This document shows, piece by piece, positions 51,638 through 59,958 of a stretch of DNA of 64,000 bases. A model generated the notes under the pieces. That model was not told where the DNA came from. It made no database searches and saw only the letters and a program-made list of their open reading frames with translations. Position 1 is the stretch's first letter; each line of letters opens with the position of its first letter. The DNA comes from Chitinophagales bacterium (GTDB lineage Bacteria; Bacteroidota; Bacteroidia; Chitinophagales; CAIOSU01). A program made the position numbers and the translations under genes. The stretch is taken from assembly GCA_040877935.1 (NCBI GenBank), contig JBBDNB010000001.1, forward strand, positions 110,855 to 174,854. The letters are read 5' to 3'.

Positions 51638-52281
51638 ATGTACATTGCCACGAATGCACGAATATGCAAAGAGCGTTGTTTGTTTCGCCACGAATGCACG
51701 AATGATTGTTATTCTTTTAACCACAAAGTAACCAAGAGCACAAAGAATAATATAAACCTATCGGTCAGACGGTATTTTTGCAGCTTTTTAGTAAACAACC
51801 AGACTTTACATTGATAGTAGGGGCGCACGGCCGTGCGCCCCTACTATTAATAAATGCATTTCGCCACTAAGGCACGGAGACACAAAGAAAATCAAATTTT
51901 ACATAGCGACTTAGCGGCAGAAAAAATTAGGTAATAAAACAAAGCTTTATTTAGCCCAGGGTATTCAATTTGATTTTCAAAACTCTAACTTACTTAGCGC
52001 CCTTGCGGCTTTGTGCCAATATTAGCGATATGTTTTGGTCACAAAGGCACGGAGACACAAAGGTAATCTGATGCCGGCTAAATTTTTTAGCCTTCAGTTA
52101 CTAAGAACCAATGTGAATCTTTTACAAAAGGAAATTTACTTTTCTTTGTGCCCTGGCGACTTAGTGGCTATGTTTTGCCACGAAGACACAAAGAACACAA
52201 AGAAAATGAAAAATAAATAGTCCCTTTGTGGCTATTGGCTATATTAGCGACATTTACAGGATACGCTTACATAAATAAAAA
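51638..52281. other. Repeat-rich noncoding stretch
   Basis: No gene is supported. At least four copies of a CACAAAGGCACGGAGACAC-like or GCCACGAATGCACGAA-like string occur (about 51648, 51685, 51858, 52037 and 52177), and a 34-base perfect palindrome lies at 51814-51847. Such degenerate strings are often scattered between genes in Bacteroidota. Confidence 0.6.
51814..51847. repeat. 34-base perfect palindrome
   Basis: The left half 51814-51830 is the exact reverse complement of 51831-51847, with almost no loop and a GC-rich core (GGGGCGCACGG). It is probably an interspersed repeat; a cruciform or a strong RNA hairpin is possible. Confidence 0.7.
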
Positions 52282-52857
52282 ATGAAAATCGGCTTATTTT
52301 TCGGTTCTTTTAACCCCATTCATATTGGGCATCAGATTATTGCCGACCAGATTTTGGAAGCTGCCGCGCTCGACAAAATATGGCTGGTCGTTTCTCCACA
52401 AAACCCCTTTAAAAAGAAGCAAAGTCTTTTAAATCAATACGACAGACTGCATCTTACAGAATTGGCCACCGAAGACCATCCTAAAATTTCTCCCACTGAT
52501 TTTGAATTTCATCTGCCCATACCAAGTTATACCATAGACACACTTACACATATGCAGGAAAAATTTCCTGAACATAGCTTTTCTCTTATTATGGGTGGCG
52601 ACAATCTTAAAGGACTGAAAAAATGGAAAAATGCGGATTTGCTTTTGAAGGAATATAAAATCCTGGTGTATGAACGCCCGGGCTTCGAAATAGAAGCTGA
52701 ACTGAAAGATCATCCCTCCATTAAAATATTCCACTTTCCACAGATTGATATTTCTTCCACCCACATCCGCAAAAACATAGCAGAAAACAAAAGCGTAAAA
52801 TACTACCTGCACCACAAAGTAGAGGCCTATATCAAAGAAATGAATTTATACAAGTAA
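52282..52857 (+). CDS. nadD: Nicotinate-nucleotide adenylyltransferase
   Basis: This enzyme transfers AMP to nicotinate mononucleotide to form deamido-NAD. The 191-residue protein has the nucleotide-binding GSFNPIHIGHQ (residues 8-18), MGGDNL and the ISSTHIRKNI motif near the C-terminus. Length is typical. Quinolinate synthase (nadA) lies 450 bp downstream on the same strand, so two steps of NAD synthesis are near each other. Confidence 0.95.
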   Translation: MKIGLFFGSFNPIHIGHQIIADQILEAAALDKIWLVVSPQNPFKKKQSLLNQYDRLHLTELATEDHPKISPTDFEFHLPIPSYTIDTLTHMQEKFPEHSFSLIMGGDNLKGLKKWKNADLLLKEYKILVYERPGFEIEAELKDHPSIKIFHFPQIDISSTHIRKNIAENKSVKYYLHHKVEAYIKEMNLYK

Positions 52858-53311
52858 TAGGCCAGTTTTTTTTATAAACAAATGCATTTTAACCCTCTTA
52901 TTTTTCATTGATTTTCAGTGTTTTAATTTTACAACTTATCCACTCGATTTGTTTTTTTCTGTGCAAAGAAATTGAGAAAATTTTTGAGTAATACACCCCT
53001 AAATTTTTCCAATTCTACAAGCAAAAGTTTTCAAAACTTATCCTTTTGGTTTCTTTACTTATCTACAATTTTTTGCCACAATTCAACCGACAACTTTATG
53101 TTGTTTTTATACGTTTATAGCTTTCAACAGGCTGTGGATACATTGCTTTGTTTACTGAAAATCAACACTTAATTATGTGCATTGGCTGTTTGTAAACAAA
53201 GCCTGAAATTTGATAAGTACAAAAGCAAAAATAATTGCAGAAATTTACTGACAAATTCACAGTACTGATGGTAGTAATAATTTTTTTTAAAAGAATAATA
53301 ATAACCAATAA
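52858..53311. other. AT-rich noncoding stretch with DnaA-box-like sites
   Basis: No supported gene is seen. Near-matches to the DnaA box TTATCCACA are TTATCCACT (52936-52944), TTATCTACA (53059-53067), a reverse TGTGGATAC (53133-53141) and a weaker TTATCCTTT (53038-53046). The region is very AT-rich. This may be chance in AT-rich DNA or a DnaA-responsive site. Confidence 0.4.
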
Positions 53312-54307
53312 ATGAGCTTAGCAGTAAAAGAAGTGAAAAAATTTGGCTTCCTTCAGGAAATAATTGATCCTACTATTGATCTTTTTGAAGCCATTGAAAA
53401 ATTAAAAAAACAAAAAAATGCCATTATTCTTGCCCACTATTATCAGGATGCCGACATACAAGATATTGCCGATTATATTGGAGATTCATTGGGTCTTTCG
53501 CAAAAAGCAGCTGAAACTGATGCCGATATAATTGTATTTGCCGGGGTGCATTTTATGGCAGAAACCGCTAAAATTTTGAGTCCTGGCAAAAAGGTGATTT
53601 TGCCCGACTTAAATGCAGGATGTTCACTGGCCGATTCCTGTCCGCCCGATTTATTTGCTGCATTCAAAGCAAAGCATCCCGATCACAAAGTGGTGACTTA
53701 TGTGAATTGCAGTGCAGAAATAAAAGCCTTGAGCGATGTGGTGTGTACTTCCACCAATGCTGTTCATATTATAGAAAGTTTTCCGAAAGACCAACCCCTG
53801 ATATTTGCGCCTGACAGAAATCTTGGTGCATACCTCAATAAGAAAACAGGCAGAAATATGTTGCTTTGGGATGGTGCCTGTATGGTACATGAAATTTTTT
53901 CGCTGCAAAAGATTATACAATTGCAGGAAGAGCATCCCGATGCTGTTTTTATAGCCCACCCGGAATGTGAAGATGCTGTATTGGAAAAAGCGGCATTTAT
54001 AGGCTCTACAACAGGGCTTTTAAACTATACCAGGGAAAGTGAAGCAAACACCTTTATAGTGGCAACAGAAGCCGGTATTATACATCAAATGCAAAAATAC
54101 AGTCCGCACAAGACCTTTATACCTGCACCACCTGATAACTCATGTGCTTGCAATGATTGTCCGCATATGAAATTGAACAGCTTGGAGAAATTGTATTTGT
54201 GTTTAAAAGAGGAGCTGCCCGAAATTGAATTGGATAAGGAACTGATAAAAAAATCAATACAGCCTATTAAGCGTATGTTGGAAATATCAGCGAAGCATAA
54301 GTTGTAG
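53312..54307 (+). CDS. nadA: Quinolinate synthase A
   Basis: This is a [4Fe-4S] enzyme that condenses iminoaspartate and DHAP to quinolinate. The 331-residue protein has [19 protein letters not shown] near residue 40, [10 protein letters not shown] and GACMVHEIF, and the late Cys-rich [15 protein letters not shown]; cysteines in these segments include the cluster ligands. Parts of its 3' end occur again at 55102-55188 and 55850-55902, marking it as a duplicated or interrupted locus. The start at 53312 gives a normal N-terminus. Confidence 0.95.
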   Translation: MSLAVKEVKKFGFLQEIIDPTIDLFEAIEKLKKQKNAIILAHYYQDADIQDIADYIGDSLGLSQKAAETDADIIVFAGVHFMAETAKILSPGKKVILPDLNAGCSLADSCPPDLFAAFKAKHPDHKVVTYVNCSAEIKALSDVVCTSTNAVHIIESFPKDQPLIFAPDRNLGAYLNKKTGRNMLLWDGACMVHEIFSLQKIIQLQEEHPDAVFIAHPECEDAVLEKAAFIGSTTGLLNYTRESEANTFIVATEAGIIHQMQKYSPHKTFIPAPPDNSCACNDCPHMKLNSLEKLYLCLKEELPEIELDKELIKKSIQPIKRMLEISAKHKL

Positions 54308-54329
54308 GTTTTATATAGTAGAATATTGC

Positions 54330-54668
54330 TTATCCTTTCAAGTCAGAAATTTCTTTTTTGAGCAATGGAATATCTTTGATTAATATTCTCCATAAAGTTG
54401 TGGGATCAATTGAATCATAAGCATGGACTATCATGTTTCTTAAACCAATAATGTGTTTGGAGCTCGATATTGTAATGTTTGGTTCTAACTTAATTAATTT
54501 GTTAACTGCTTCTCCAATAATCATTAAATCTCGTTCGACTGCTCTTATTGAAATAAAGTCAGAGCTGAATTTGGAATAGTCTCTATCATGTAGTTCAATA
54601 ATATTCTCCAATTCTGTTATAATAGATTCAATATCCAGTAAATATTTAAGGGTAGATTTAGGCAGCAT
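54330..54668 (-). CDS. hepT: HEPN-domain toxin HepT (DUF86)
   Basis: This 112-residue helical protein has the RNase motif R-x4-H as R77..H82 and the neighbouring Tyr84 in RNMIVHAYD, the R-x4-H-x-Y signature. In the HepT/MntA type VII system the toxin cleaves RNA and the MntA partner inactivates it by AMPylating that Tyr. The mntA gene overlaps by 11 bp upstream. The pair sits just after nadA in the opposite direction. Confidence 0.88.
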   Translation of the reverse strand: MLPKSTLKYLLDIESIITELENIIELHDRDYSKFSSDFISIRAVERDLMIIGEAVNKLIKLEPNITISSSKHIIGLRNMIVHAYDSIDPTTLWRILIKDIPLLKKEISDLKG

Positions 54669-54966
54669 ACAAGGATACTTTTGAATTATCTACTTCTTCT
54701 ATGAAAATTGGATTTTTAAGGGCTCTGTATGAAATAAGATCAATTCGTCTATTGAATAACTTTTCTAAATCATCCAATAAGCCAAAGAATGCATCACCAT
54801 GCTGAATAGGATCAAGGGATTCTTTAAATAGAACAGCAAAATCCAAGTCGCTTTTATCATTGAATGAATCTAAAACAGCCGAACCAAATAGATACAATTC
54901 TGCTACCGAATGCCGTAAGCATATTTCTTGTATCTCTTTAATGTTAGACTTTATTATAGTGTGCAT
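54658..54966 (-). CDS. mntA: MntA-type nucleotidyltransferase antitoxin
   Basis: The ATG at 54966 gives 102 residues (MHTIIKSNIKEIQEI); a longer frame to 55071 has an unrelated leader. The minimal nucleotidyltransferase motif GSx10DxD is complete (G28, S29, D40, D42, in YLFGSAVLDSFNDKSDLDF). It is the antitoxin that AMPylates HepT in this type VII toxin-antitoxin pair. The order is antitoxin first, then toxin with an 11-bp overlap. Confidence 0.88.
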   Translation of the reverse strand: MHTIIKSNIKEIQEICLRHSVAELYLFGSAVLDSFNDKSDLDFAVLFKESLDPIQHGDAFFGLLDDLEKLFNRRIDLISYRALKNPIFIEEVDNSKVSLYAA

Positions 54967-55101
54967 AGTTCCAAAGATATCAAATAGAATCAAATTTGCA
55001 GTCTTTGAAAACTGACTGATTAAATTCAAATTGAACGTGTGTCTCTTGGTCTTTTTGTATATAAAAGTCAAGTCCGCTAAAATATATTATTAAAATTAGC
55101 A

Positions 55102-55188
55102 GAAATTGAATTGGATAAGGAACTGATAGAAAAATCCATACAGCCTATTAAGCGCATGTTAGAAATATCGGAGAGGTATAAGTTGTAG
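55102..55188 (+). pseudogene. nadA: Displaced copy of the nadA 3' end
   Basis: These 87 bases align without gaps to the last 87 bases of nadA (54221-54307), stop codon included. About ten substitutions are mostly silent or conservative, so the reading frame [20 protein letters not shown] is preserved. This implies that it evolved as a real nadA end before being separated. It follows the HepT/MntA module. Confidence 0.85.
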
Positions 55189-55194
55189 AAATTT

Positions 55195-55344
55195 TTATTT
55201 CTTCTGCAATTTTCGTTTTTTAAGGTATTCTTTCAATTCCTGAAAGCTCATGTTATAGGTTTCTTTAGCAATTTGCTCCTTAACCTTTCTAAAAAATTCT
55301 ACCGTCTTAAATTCTTTCTTTTCAGTGGTGTTAATCTTATCCAT
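55195..55344 (-). CDS. Small putative antitoxin for the PIN protein
   Basis: This gene of 49 residues starts MDKINTTEKKEFKTVEFFRK and ends LKKRKLQKK. It is strongly charged and helical. Its start overlaps the end of the PIN gene by 8 bp, and the KTVEFFRKVKEQIAKE..MSFQELKEYL pattern resembles small antitoxins next to PIN genes in Bacteroidota. The function is inferred from position and type. Confidence 0.65.
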   Translation of the reverse strand: MDKINTTEKKEFKTVEFFRKVKEQIAKETYNMSFQELKEYLKKRKLQKK

Positions 55345-55795
55345 GAGTTATAATGTCTTTAGGTGATCTAATTTCTAACTGTTTATATCCATTTTTCAAG
55401 TTGACCGAATTGTAACCTTGTATCCTGAAAACATTAACGATATGCTTAAAATTCCAGCTCACTAAAAAATCGGCTTTTTGAATGGTTGCTATAGCAATGT
55501 GGCGACAATCGTTTAAACTTGTCTTTCCGACTACTTTCTCTTTTATGTATTGTCTGGCAAGATTCTCAGCCGTCTCGTTGATTTCCAGGTACTCTTTACA
55601 GTCGTTAGGTATTTGAGTGAAATGTGCCTTTACTGTTTTTGGGGCAGTTTCTATTTCAACTTCAACTATGTCAGAATACAAGCAAATAACTTTTCCTTGC
55701 TTTACCATTTTAAAAAGCTGCTTGGTTTCTTTTTCAAATTCCTTATCATGAACACCTCCAAAAACAGAGGTGTCAAAATACAACCTTGGTATCAT
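55337..55795 (-). CDS. PIN-domain toxin-like protein
   Basis: This 152-residue protein has a PIN-type fold: acidic residues in RLYFDTSVFGG, DIVEVEIETA and SLNDCRHIAIATIQKADFLVSWNFKHI, the last holding the Asp and Asn usually near the metal. Such proteins are RNA-cutting toxins of VapC-like systems. The 49-residue gene immediately downstream would be the antitoxin. Confidence 0.78.
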   Translation of the reverse strand: MIPRLYFDTSVFGGVHDKEFEKETKQLFKMVKQGKVICLYSDIVEVEIETAPKTVKAHFTQIPNDCKEYLEINETAENLARQYIKEKVVGKTSLNDCRHIAIATIQKADFLVSWNFKHIVNVFRIQGYNSVNLKNGYKQLEIRSPKDIITHG

Positions 55796-55849
55796 AAGGT
55801 AAAGTTAAAGATTCTATAATATTCTATACCAGGATGTTTTTAGCTTCCT

Positions 55850-55902
55850 CACCTGTCAATTCATGCGCTTGCAATTGTACGCATATGAAATTGAATCAGC
55901 TT
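55850..55902 (+). pseudogene. nadA: Second displaced fragment of nadA (Cys-motif region)
   Basis: The segment aligns with nadA 54129-54183 (the [15 protein letters not shown] region) with a 3-base deletion and a 1-base insertion. It can be read as NSCACNCTHMKLNQ but is no longer part of an enzyme. It lies between the PIN gene and the first ArsR gene. Confidence 0.75.
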
Positions 55903-55914
55903 AACATTAAATTT

Positions 55915-56202
55915 TTACTTCTGATTGAAAGCCTCTATTGCTTTCACACATTTATCAATATTAGCGTAGTTGATGCTGTAGATGATCTTTTTACCTTCTC
56001 TTTGGGAATTTACCAGTTTTGCATTTCTTAAAATACTGAGGTGCTGAGAAGTAACAGATTGCTCAATTTTTAAAGTATTGTATATTTTATTGACATTAGT
56101 TGATCGCTCTTTGTCAATATACTTTAAAATTTTCATTCTCAATGGATGGTTCAATGCACGCAGGATAGCAACGGCTTCTTTAGTTTTGGGGAGGTTTTTC
56201 AT
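55915..56202 (-). CDS. ArsR-type winged-helix regulator 1
   Basis: This 95-residue ArsR/SmtB-type regulator has the ALNHPLRMKILKYI opening and the recognition helix IEQSVTSQHLSILRNAKLV, followed by the wing REGKKIIYSIN. No CxC or other metal-binding Cys motif is present, so the signal is not a classic metal. It is a close relative of the next gene (56366-56713), which suggests a gene duplication. Confidence 0.88.
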   Translation of the reverse strand: MKNLPKTKEAVAILRALNHPLRMKILKYIDKERSTNVNKIYNTLKIEQSVTSQHLSILRNAKLVNSQREGKKIIYSINYANIDKCVKAIEAFNQK

Positions 56203-56314
56203 CTTTTATATATTTAGAAAATAGTAACAGAAACAAACATAAAATTGTTTAAGAGCAGCAATAATTATTTTATAAAAGAAGTAGAAAGATGAAAAAGCGG
56301 TTTGAAATATAAAA

Positions 56315-56350
56315 AGAAAGGCTTTAATCCATTTGGAATAAAGCCTTTCT
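56315..56350 (-). terminator. Intrinsic terminator of the ArsR gene 2
   Basis: A 12-base arm AGAAAGGCTTTA is perfectly complementary to TAAAGCCTTTCT with a 12-base loop, and a run of T follows on the minus strand. It lies just downstream of the 56366-56713 gene. Confidence 0.75.
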
Positions 56351-56365
56351 TAATAAAGTTAAATT

Positions 56366-56713
56366 TTAAACAGCTAAATCATTAACCATTTGATTTATTT
56401 CGCTGATTCTTTTTTTGTTTAAATTGTAATAAATAAATTTTCCTTCTCTTTTAGTAGAAACGATGGCCTCTCTTCTTAGAATAGCAAGATGTTGAGAAGC
56501 TACAGACTGTTCGAGACGTAGCTTTACGTAGATTTCTGTAACTGTAAGGTTTTTGTTTGTTTCTAAAAGTTCAAGAATTTTCTTTCTCAAAGGATGATTC
56601 ATAGCTCGTAAAGCGAGTACTGCTTTTTTCAGTACTGCATAGTCAACGACTATTTGCCCTTTTCCTTTTTCTTCGGAGAGTACTAATTTTTCTTTTGGAT
56701 TAACTGTTGCCAT
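56366..56713 (-). CDS. ArsR-type winged-helix regulator 2
   Basis: This 115-residue ArsR-type regulator has a charged N-terminal extension of about 25 residues. The conserved part reads ALRAMNHPLRKKILELLE, then RLEQSVASQHLAILRREAIV and KREGKFIYYNLN. It has no metal-binding cysteines. It is related to the 55915-56202 protein over its whole core. A clear terminator follows at 56315-56350. Confidence 0.9.
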   Translation of the reverse strand: MATVNPKEKLVLSEEKGKGQIVVDYAVLKKAVLALRAMNHPLRKKILELLETNKNLTVTEIYVKLRLEQSVASQHLAILRREAIVSTKREGKFIYYNLNKKRISEINQMVNDLAV

Positions 56714-56758
56714 TTTAATTTAATTTAATTATGAAATAAAATAATGTAGTCATTTAAT

Positions 56759-57433
56759 TTAAATTTTGCTTTTGTTTAACTGATAGTTTTTTAAATAATT
56801 AGGCACAAAATAAGCAACATCATCAAAATATTTAATAGAATATTGTGAAAAAGCTGTTTTTATTAAGTTTTTTGCAGAGAAATTAATATTATTTAACATT
56901 ATTCCGGCATTTTCATTAATATGTTCTTCCATTTTAATGCTGCCGTTGCCGAAAAAAACGGCTTTTTCGGGGAAATTAAAGTCTTGTTTGGCAAAATCTA
57001 TCGCTTCGGGTTTACGTAAATATTCAATATCATGATTAATTATCGCTGTATAAACTTCCAATCTTCTTGCATCTATAAATGGGATATAATGCTTTGCATC
57101 TGGCAATTGATCTTTTGCTGCGCTTGCAAGGCTTTTTAAAGTACATACACTGATGAGCGGAATTTTAAGAGAATAGGACAGGGCTTTTGCTGTGGATGTA
57201 CCAATTCTCAAACCGGTATAAGATCCCGGTCCTGCAGAAATAGAAACTGCTGCAAGTTCTGTTTTAAGAATATTGTTTTGACTTAAAAGTCTATCAATAA
57301 AAGGCAAGAGGTTCTGGGCGTGTGCATTTTTTTCATTGCCTTCAATGCAATCGATCAGTATAGAACCACGAGACACTGCAACAGAACAAATATCAGAACT
57401 GCTTTCAATATGCAGTATAATTGGTCCGGTCAT
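56759..57433 (-). CDS. tsaB: tRNA threonylcarbamoyladenosine synthesis protein TsaB
   Basis: This 224-residue TsaB/YeaZ-type ASKHA protein is a partner of TsaD in t6A37 modification of tRNA. It has the N-terminal ILHIESSSDICSVAVSRG, the GPGSYTGLRIG motif at about 69-79 and KALSYSLKIPLISV. Length is normal. The S41 protease gene is 8 bp upstream on the same strand, so both are co-transcribed. Confidence 0.93.
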   Translation of the reverse strand: MTGPIILHIESSSDICSVAVSRGSILIDCIEGNEKNAHAQNLLPFIDRLLSQNNILKTELAAVSISAGPGSYTGLRIGTSTAKALSYSLKIPLISVCTLKSLASAAKDQLPDAKHYIPFIDARRLEVYTAIINHDIEYLRKPEAIDFAKQDFNFPEKAVFFGNGSIKMEEHINENAGIMLNNINFSAKNLIKTAFSQYSIKYFDDVAYFVPNYLKNYQLNKSKI

Positions 57434-57441
57434 TTATACAA

Positions 57442-59121
57442 TTATTTTTGATCAGCACTAACACTCAATATTTGCTGATAATCTGAATTGTTTTCCAATA
57501 CCTCTACTGCTTTATTAACATATTTGTCGGTATCGAAAGAAGCGATCAAACGCCCGGCTGAAAGGTAATACCTACTCGCTATTTCTTCTTCTAAAAGGGC
57601 TTTAATCTGAGTTTTATGCTTTCTTAGATCCTTGTTTTTATCATGCTTAATTTTTGACATTAAACTGTCCAATTCTGCCTCTATAGCATCAAAATACATT
57701 TCATCTTTACTGGCTTCTTTCAGATCTGAAAGCAATTCTTCACTCTCAGTCGTATAATCGTATTCTTTGTCCTGTAGATATTCAATAAATTGTTGGTATT
57801 CTTCATCGCTGAGCTTAAATGTTTTAGCTGGGGGAATTTGATCGTGATTTACCCTATAAATAGTTGCGTATTTAAAAATCAGATTTTTTCTAATCAGGGA
57901 AATAGCAATATTGCTCATCATCGGATTTTTAACATCAATGTCCGGTGAAATACCACCACCGTCATAAACGGTACGACCTATAGATGTTTTAAAAGCAGTT
58001 TGCAATGAATCAGGAATTTTGGCTACGCTGCCATCTTCATTTTTTTCAGCATAATTAATGGCCTGAATACAGCGGCCACTTGGAATATAATATTTGGCTG
58101 TGGTAACTTTAAGTTTGGTGTTGTAGCTTAATGATCGTGTAGTTTGTACCAAACCTTTACCGAATGAACGCTCACCGAGCACTACACCCCGGTCTAAATC
58201 CTGTATAGAGCCGGAAACGATTTCAGAAGCGGAAGCAGATTCACTGTTGATTAAAACAGCTATAGGTATTTCAGTGTCTTCAGCAGGATTCACTGTTTTA
58301 AAGGTTTTATCCCACTCGCTCACTTTTCCTTTGGTAGAAACAATTTCCTGTCCTTTCTCTATAAATACATTGGAAACATTTACAGCTTCATTCAACAAAC
58401 CGCCCGGGTTTCCTCGCAAATCAAGAACTACACCTTTCAGGTCGTTGTTTTCTTTCAGGTTTTTTAGCGCATCACGTACTTCTTGTCCCGCTTTTTGGGT
58501 AAAATTGGACAAGCGTATAAAGCCAATATGATCGTTGATCATTCCGTGATAAGAGACATTTTTAATTTTAATTTCTTCTCTTTCTATTTCTACTTCTATT
58601 AATTTATCCTTACCGTCTTTTTGCAAACGACTTACTGTAAGTGAAACTTTAGTACCGGCTTGTCCTTTTAGCAATTTACTGATCTCCTCAGAATTTTTAC
58701 CTTTAGTGGAGTTGCCTTCTACTTCCACAATTTTATCACCGGCCTGCAAGCCATATTTATCAGCAGCATACCCTTCGTATGGTTCAGAGATTACCACATA
58801 ATCATCAATTACACGGATCAAAGCACCAACACCACCGTATTTTCCGGTAGTTTGTAATTTATAACCTTCCATATCTGCCTCAGATATGAAATTGGTATAG
58901 GGGTCCAGTGATTTGAGCATAGAATGTATGCTTGTTTGAATAAGCTTGGAGGGTTCCAGGTCATCTACATAATAGGTGTTTAGCTCTTTGTAAAGCGATG
59001 CGTAGATGTCCAGGTTTTTAGAAATTTCAAAATAGGATGTATTGCTGCTGGATGATATTGCAAATAAAGATACCACAGCTATCAGTGGTATAAGAAACCA
59101 TTTCATTTTATTGGTGTGCAT
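57442..59121 (-). CDS. S41-family C-terminal processing protease (CtpA-like)
   Basis: This is a 559-residue secreted or membrane-anchored serine protease. It has an N-terminal hydrophobic segment (WFLIPLIAVVSLFAISSS) and a PDZ domain (about 85-170, LQAGDKIVEVEG). The S41 catalytic core has Ser in NSESASASEIVSG and Lys in RSFGKGLVQ (Ser-Lys dyad). A C-terminal part of some 150 residues, EEYQQFIEYLQDKEYDY.., is typical of Bacteroidota CTPs. It should cut C-termini of periplasmic proteins. Confidence 0.92.
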   Translation of the reverse strand: MHTNKMKWFLIPLIAVVSLFAISSSSNTSYFEISKNLDIYASLYKELNTYYVDDLEPSKLIQTSIHSMLKSLDPYTNFISEADMEGYKLQTTGKYGGVGALIRVIDDYVVISEPYEGYAADKYGLQAGDKIVEVEGNSTKGKNSEEISKLLKGQAGTKVSLTVSRLQKDGKDKLIEVEIEREEIKIKNVSYHGMINDHIGFIRLSNFTQKAGQEVRDALKNLKENNDLKGVVLDLRGNPGGLLNEAVNVSNVFIEKGQEIVSTKGKVSEWDKTFKTVNPAEDTEIPIAVLINSESASASEIVSGSIQDLDRGVVLGERSFGKGLVQTTRSLSYNTKLKVTTAKYYIPSGRCIQAINYAEKNEDGSVAKIPDSLQTAFKTSIGRTVYDGGGISPDIDVKNPMMSNIAISLIRKNLIFKYATIYRVNHDQIPPAKTFKLSDEEYQQFIEYLQDKEYDYTTESEELLSDLKEASKDEMYFDAIEAELDSLMSKIKHDKNKDLRKHKTQIKALLEEEIASRYYLSAGRLIASFDTDKYVNKAVEVLENNSDYQQILSVSADQK

Positions 59122-59274
59122 TGTTATAGATTTATTATTGCTTAAAGGAAATAAAATTGCAAAATCTTAAATGATTGCGCTAAATAAACAAAAAGAAGAG
59201 AATAATATTGTTTTTTTCAAGGCAAAGCGATAATTGAATGCCAATAATTTATAAAAGCATATAATTTAGCTGTT

Positions 59275-59697
59275 TTATTCTTCATTCTTTTCTTTCAGGG
59301 TTTCTATCACTTTCAGCAATGCGCCCTGTATGTGTAATCTTAAATCAAGAATATTTACAGCTTGTTTGCTGCGGTAAATAAAGCCCAAAGCGATCCTTTT
59401 ATTCTGCTTTAACAAAGCATCGATTAAAATGGTTTTTTCCTGACGATAAGCCTCCCTCATCAGGCGCTTATATTTGTTTCTTACATGTGCTTTGGGGTGC
59501 AGGCGTTTAGATACAGAAAGCAGTACTTTTGCAGGAAAATCAGATCGATCTTCTGAAAGGGGAATAAAGAGGACTTTTACAGGGTAGTTGCAAACAACAA
59601 TGCCCTCAGAAAACAAAAGACTTAGGAGTTTTTTACTCTTAAGTCTTTCATATTTCTTAAAACCTGCACCAGGAATCGGAATGCGATTCGCTTTCAA
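59275..59697 (-). CDS. rnpA: Ribonuclease P protein component
   Basis: This 140-residue basic protein helps the RNase P RNA process tRNA 5' ends. The conserved RNR-type motif is LSVSKRLHPKAHVRNKYKRLMREAYR (positions about 80-106). It follows rpmH by six bases, the standard arrangement. An N-terminal extension of 10-15 residues is longer than in some species. Confidence 0.93.
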   Translation of the reverse strand: MKANRIPIPGAGFKKYERLKSKKLLSLLFSEGIVVCNYPVKVLFIPLSEDRSDFPAKVLLSVSKRLHPKAHVRNKYKRLMREAYRQEKTILIDALLKQNKRIALGFIYRSKQAVNILDLRLHIQGALLKVIETLKEKNEE

Positions 59698-59703
59698 AAA
59701 AAA

Positions 59704-59859
59704 TTATTTTTTGAGGTATTCGGAAGAAACGGATAGTTTCTTTCTTCCTTTTCTTCTTCTCTTGTTCAATACGGCTCTACCATTTTTAGTAGCCATTCTG
59801 GAACGAAAGCCGTGCTTATTTTTTCTCTTCCTGTTTGAGGGTTGGAAAGTTCTTTTCAT
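59704..59859 (-). CDS. rpmH: 50S ribosomal protein L34
   Basis: This gene of 51 residues starts [20 protein letters not shown], the hallmark L34 N-terminus, and ends SVSSEYLKK. It is very basic. The start at 59859 is unambiguous. rnpA is 6 bp downstream. A TAGCTTTG promoter box lies at 59884-59891. Confidence 0.97.
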   Translation of the reverse strand: MKRTFQPSNRKRKNKHGFRSRMATKNGRAVLNKRRRKGRKKLSVSSEYLKK

Positions 59860-59883
59860 TGTAATCTATTTTAAAAAGGGACA

Positions 59884-59891
59884 CAAAGCTA
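59884..59891 (-). promoter_or_regulatory. -7 promoter element of rpmH-rnpA
   Basis: The minus strand reads TAGCTTTG, an exact TAnnTTTG match, 24 bases before the rpmH start. Confidence 0.55.
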
Positions 59892-59958
59892 AGTTTATTT
59901 TATCAAAAAATAAAGTTTTGCACCCTTTATGCACATTATAAAATTTAGTCTTGAATTA

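Noticed and set aside
51648..52205. Recurring CACAAAGG-type strings as a CRISPR array
   Set aside because: Spacing is irregular, copies are degenerate and no cas genes are present.
52972..53172. 66-residue plus-strand open frame between nadD and nadA
   Set aside because: Phe/Leu-rich translation of AT-rich DNA with no family resemblance.
55834..56031. Plus-strand open frame with a Cys-rich start
   Set aside because: Its beginning is a damaged nadA fragment, and the rest is antisense to an ArsR gene.
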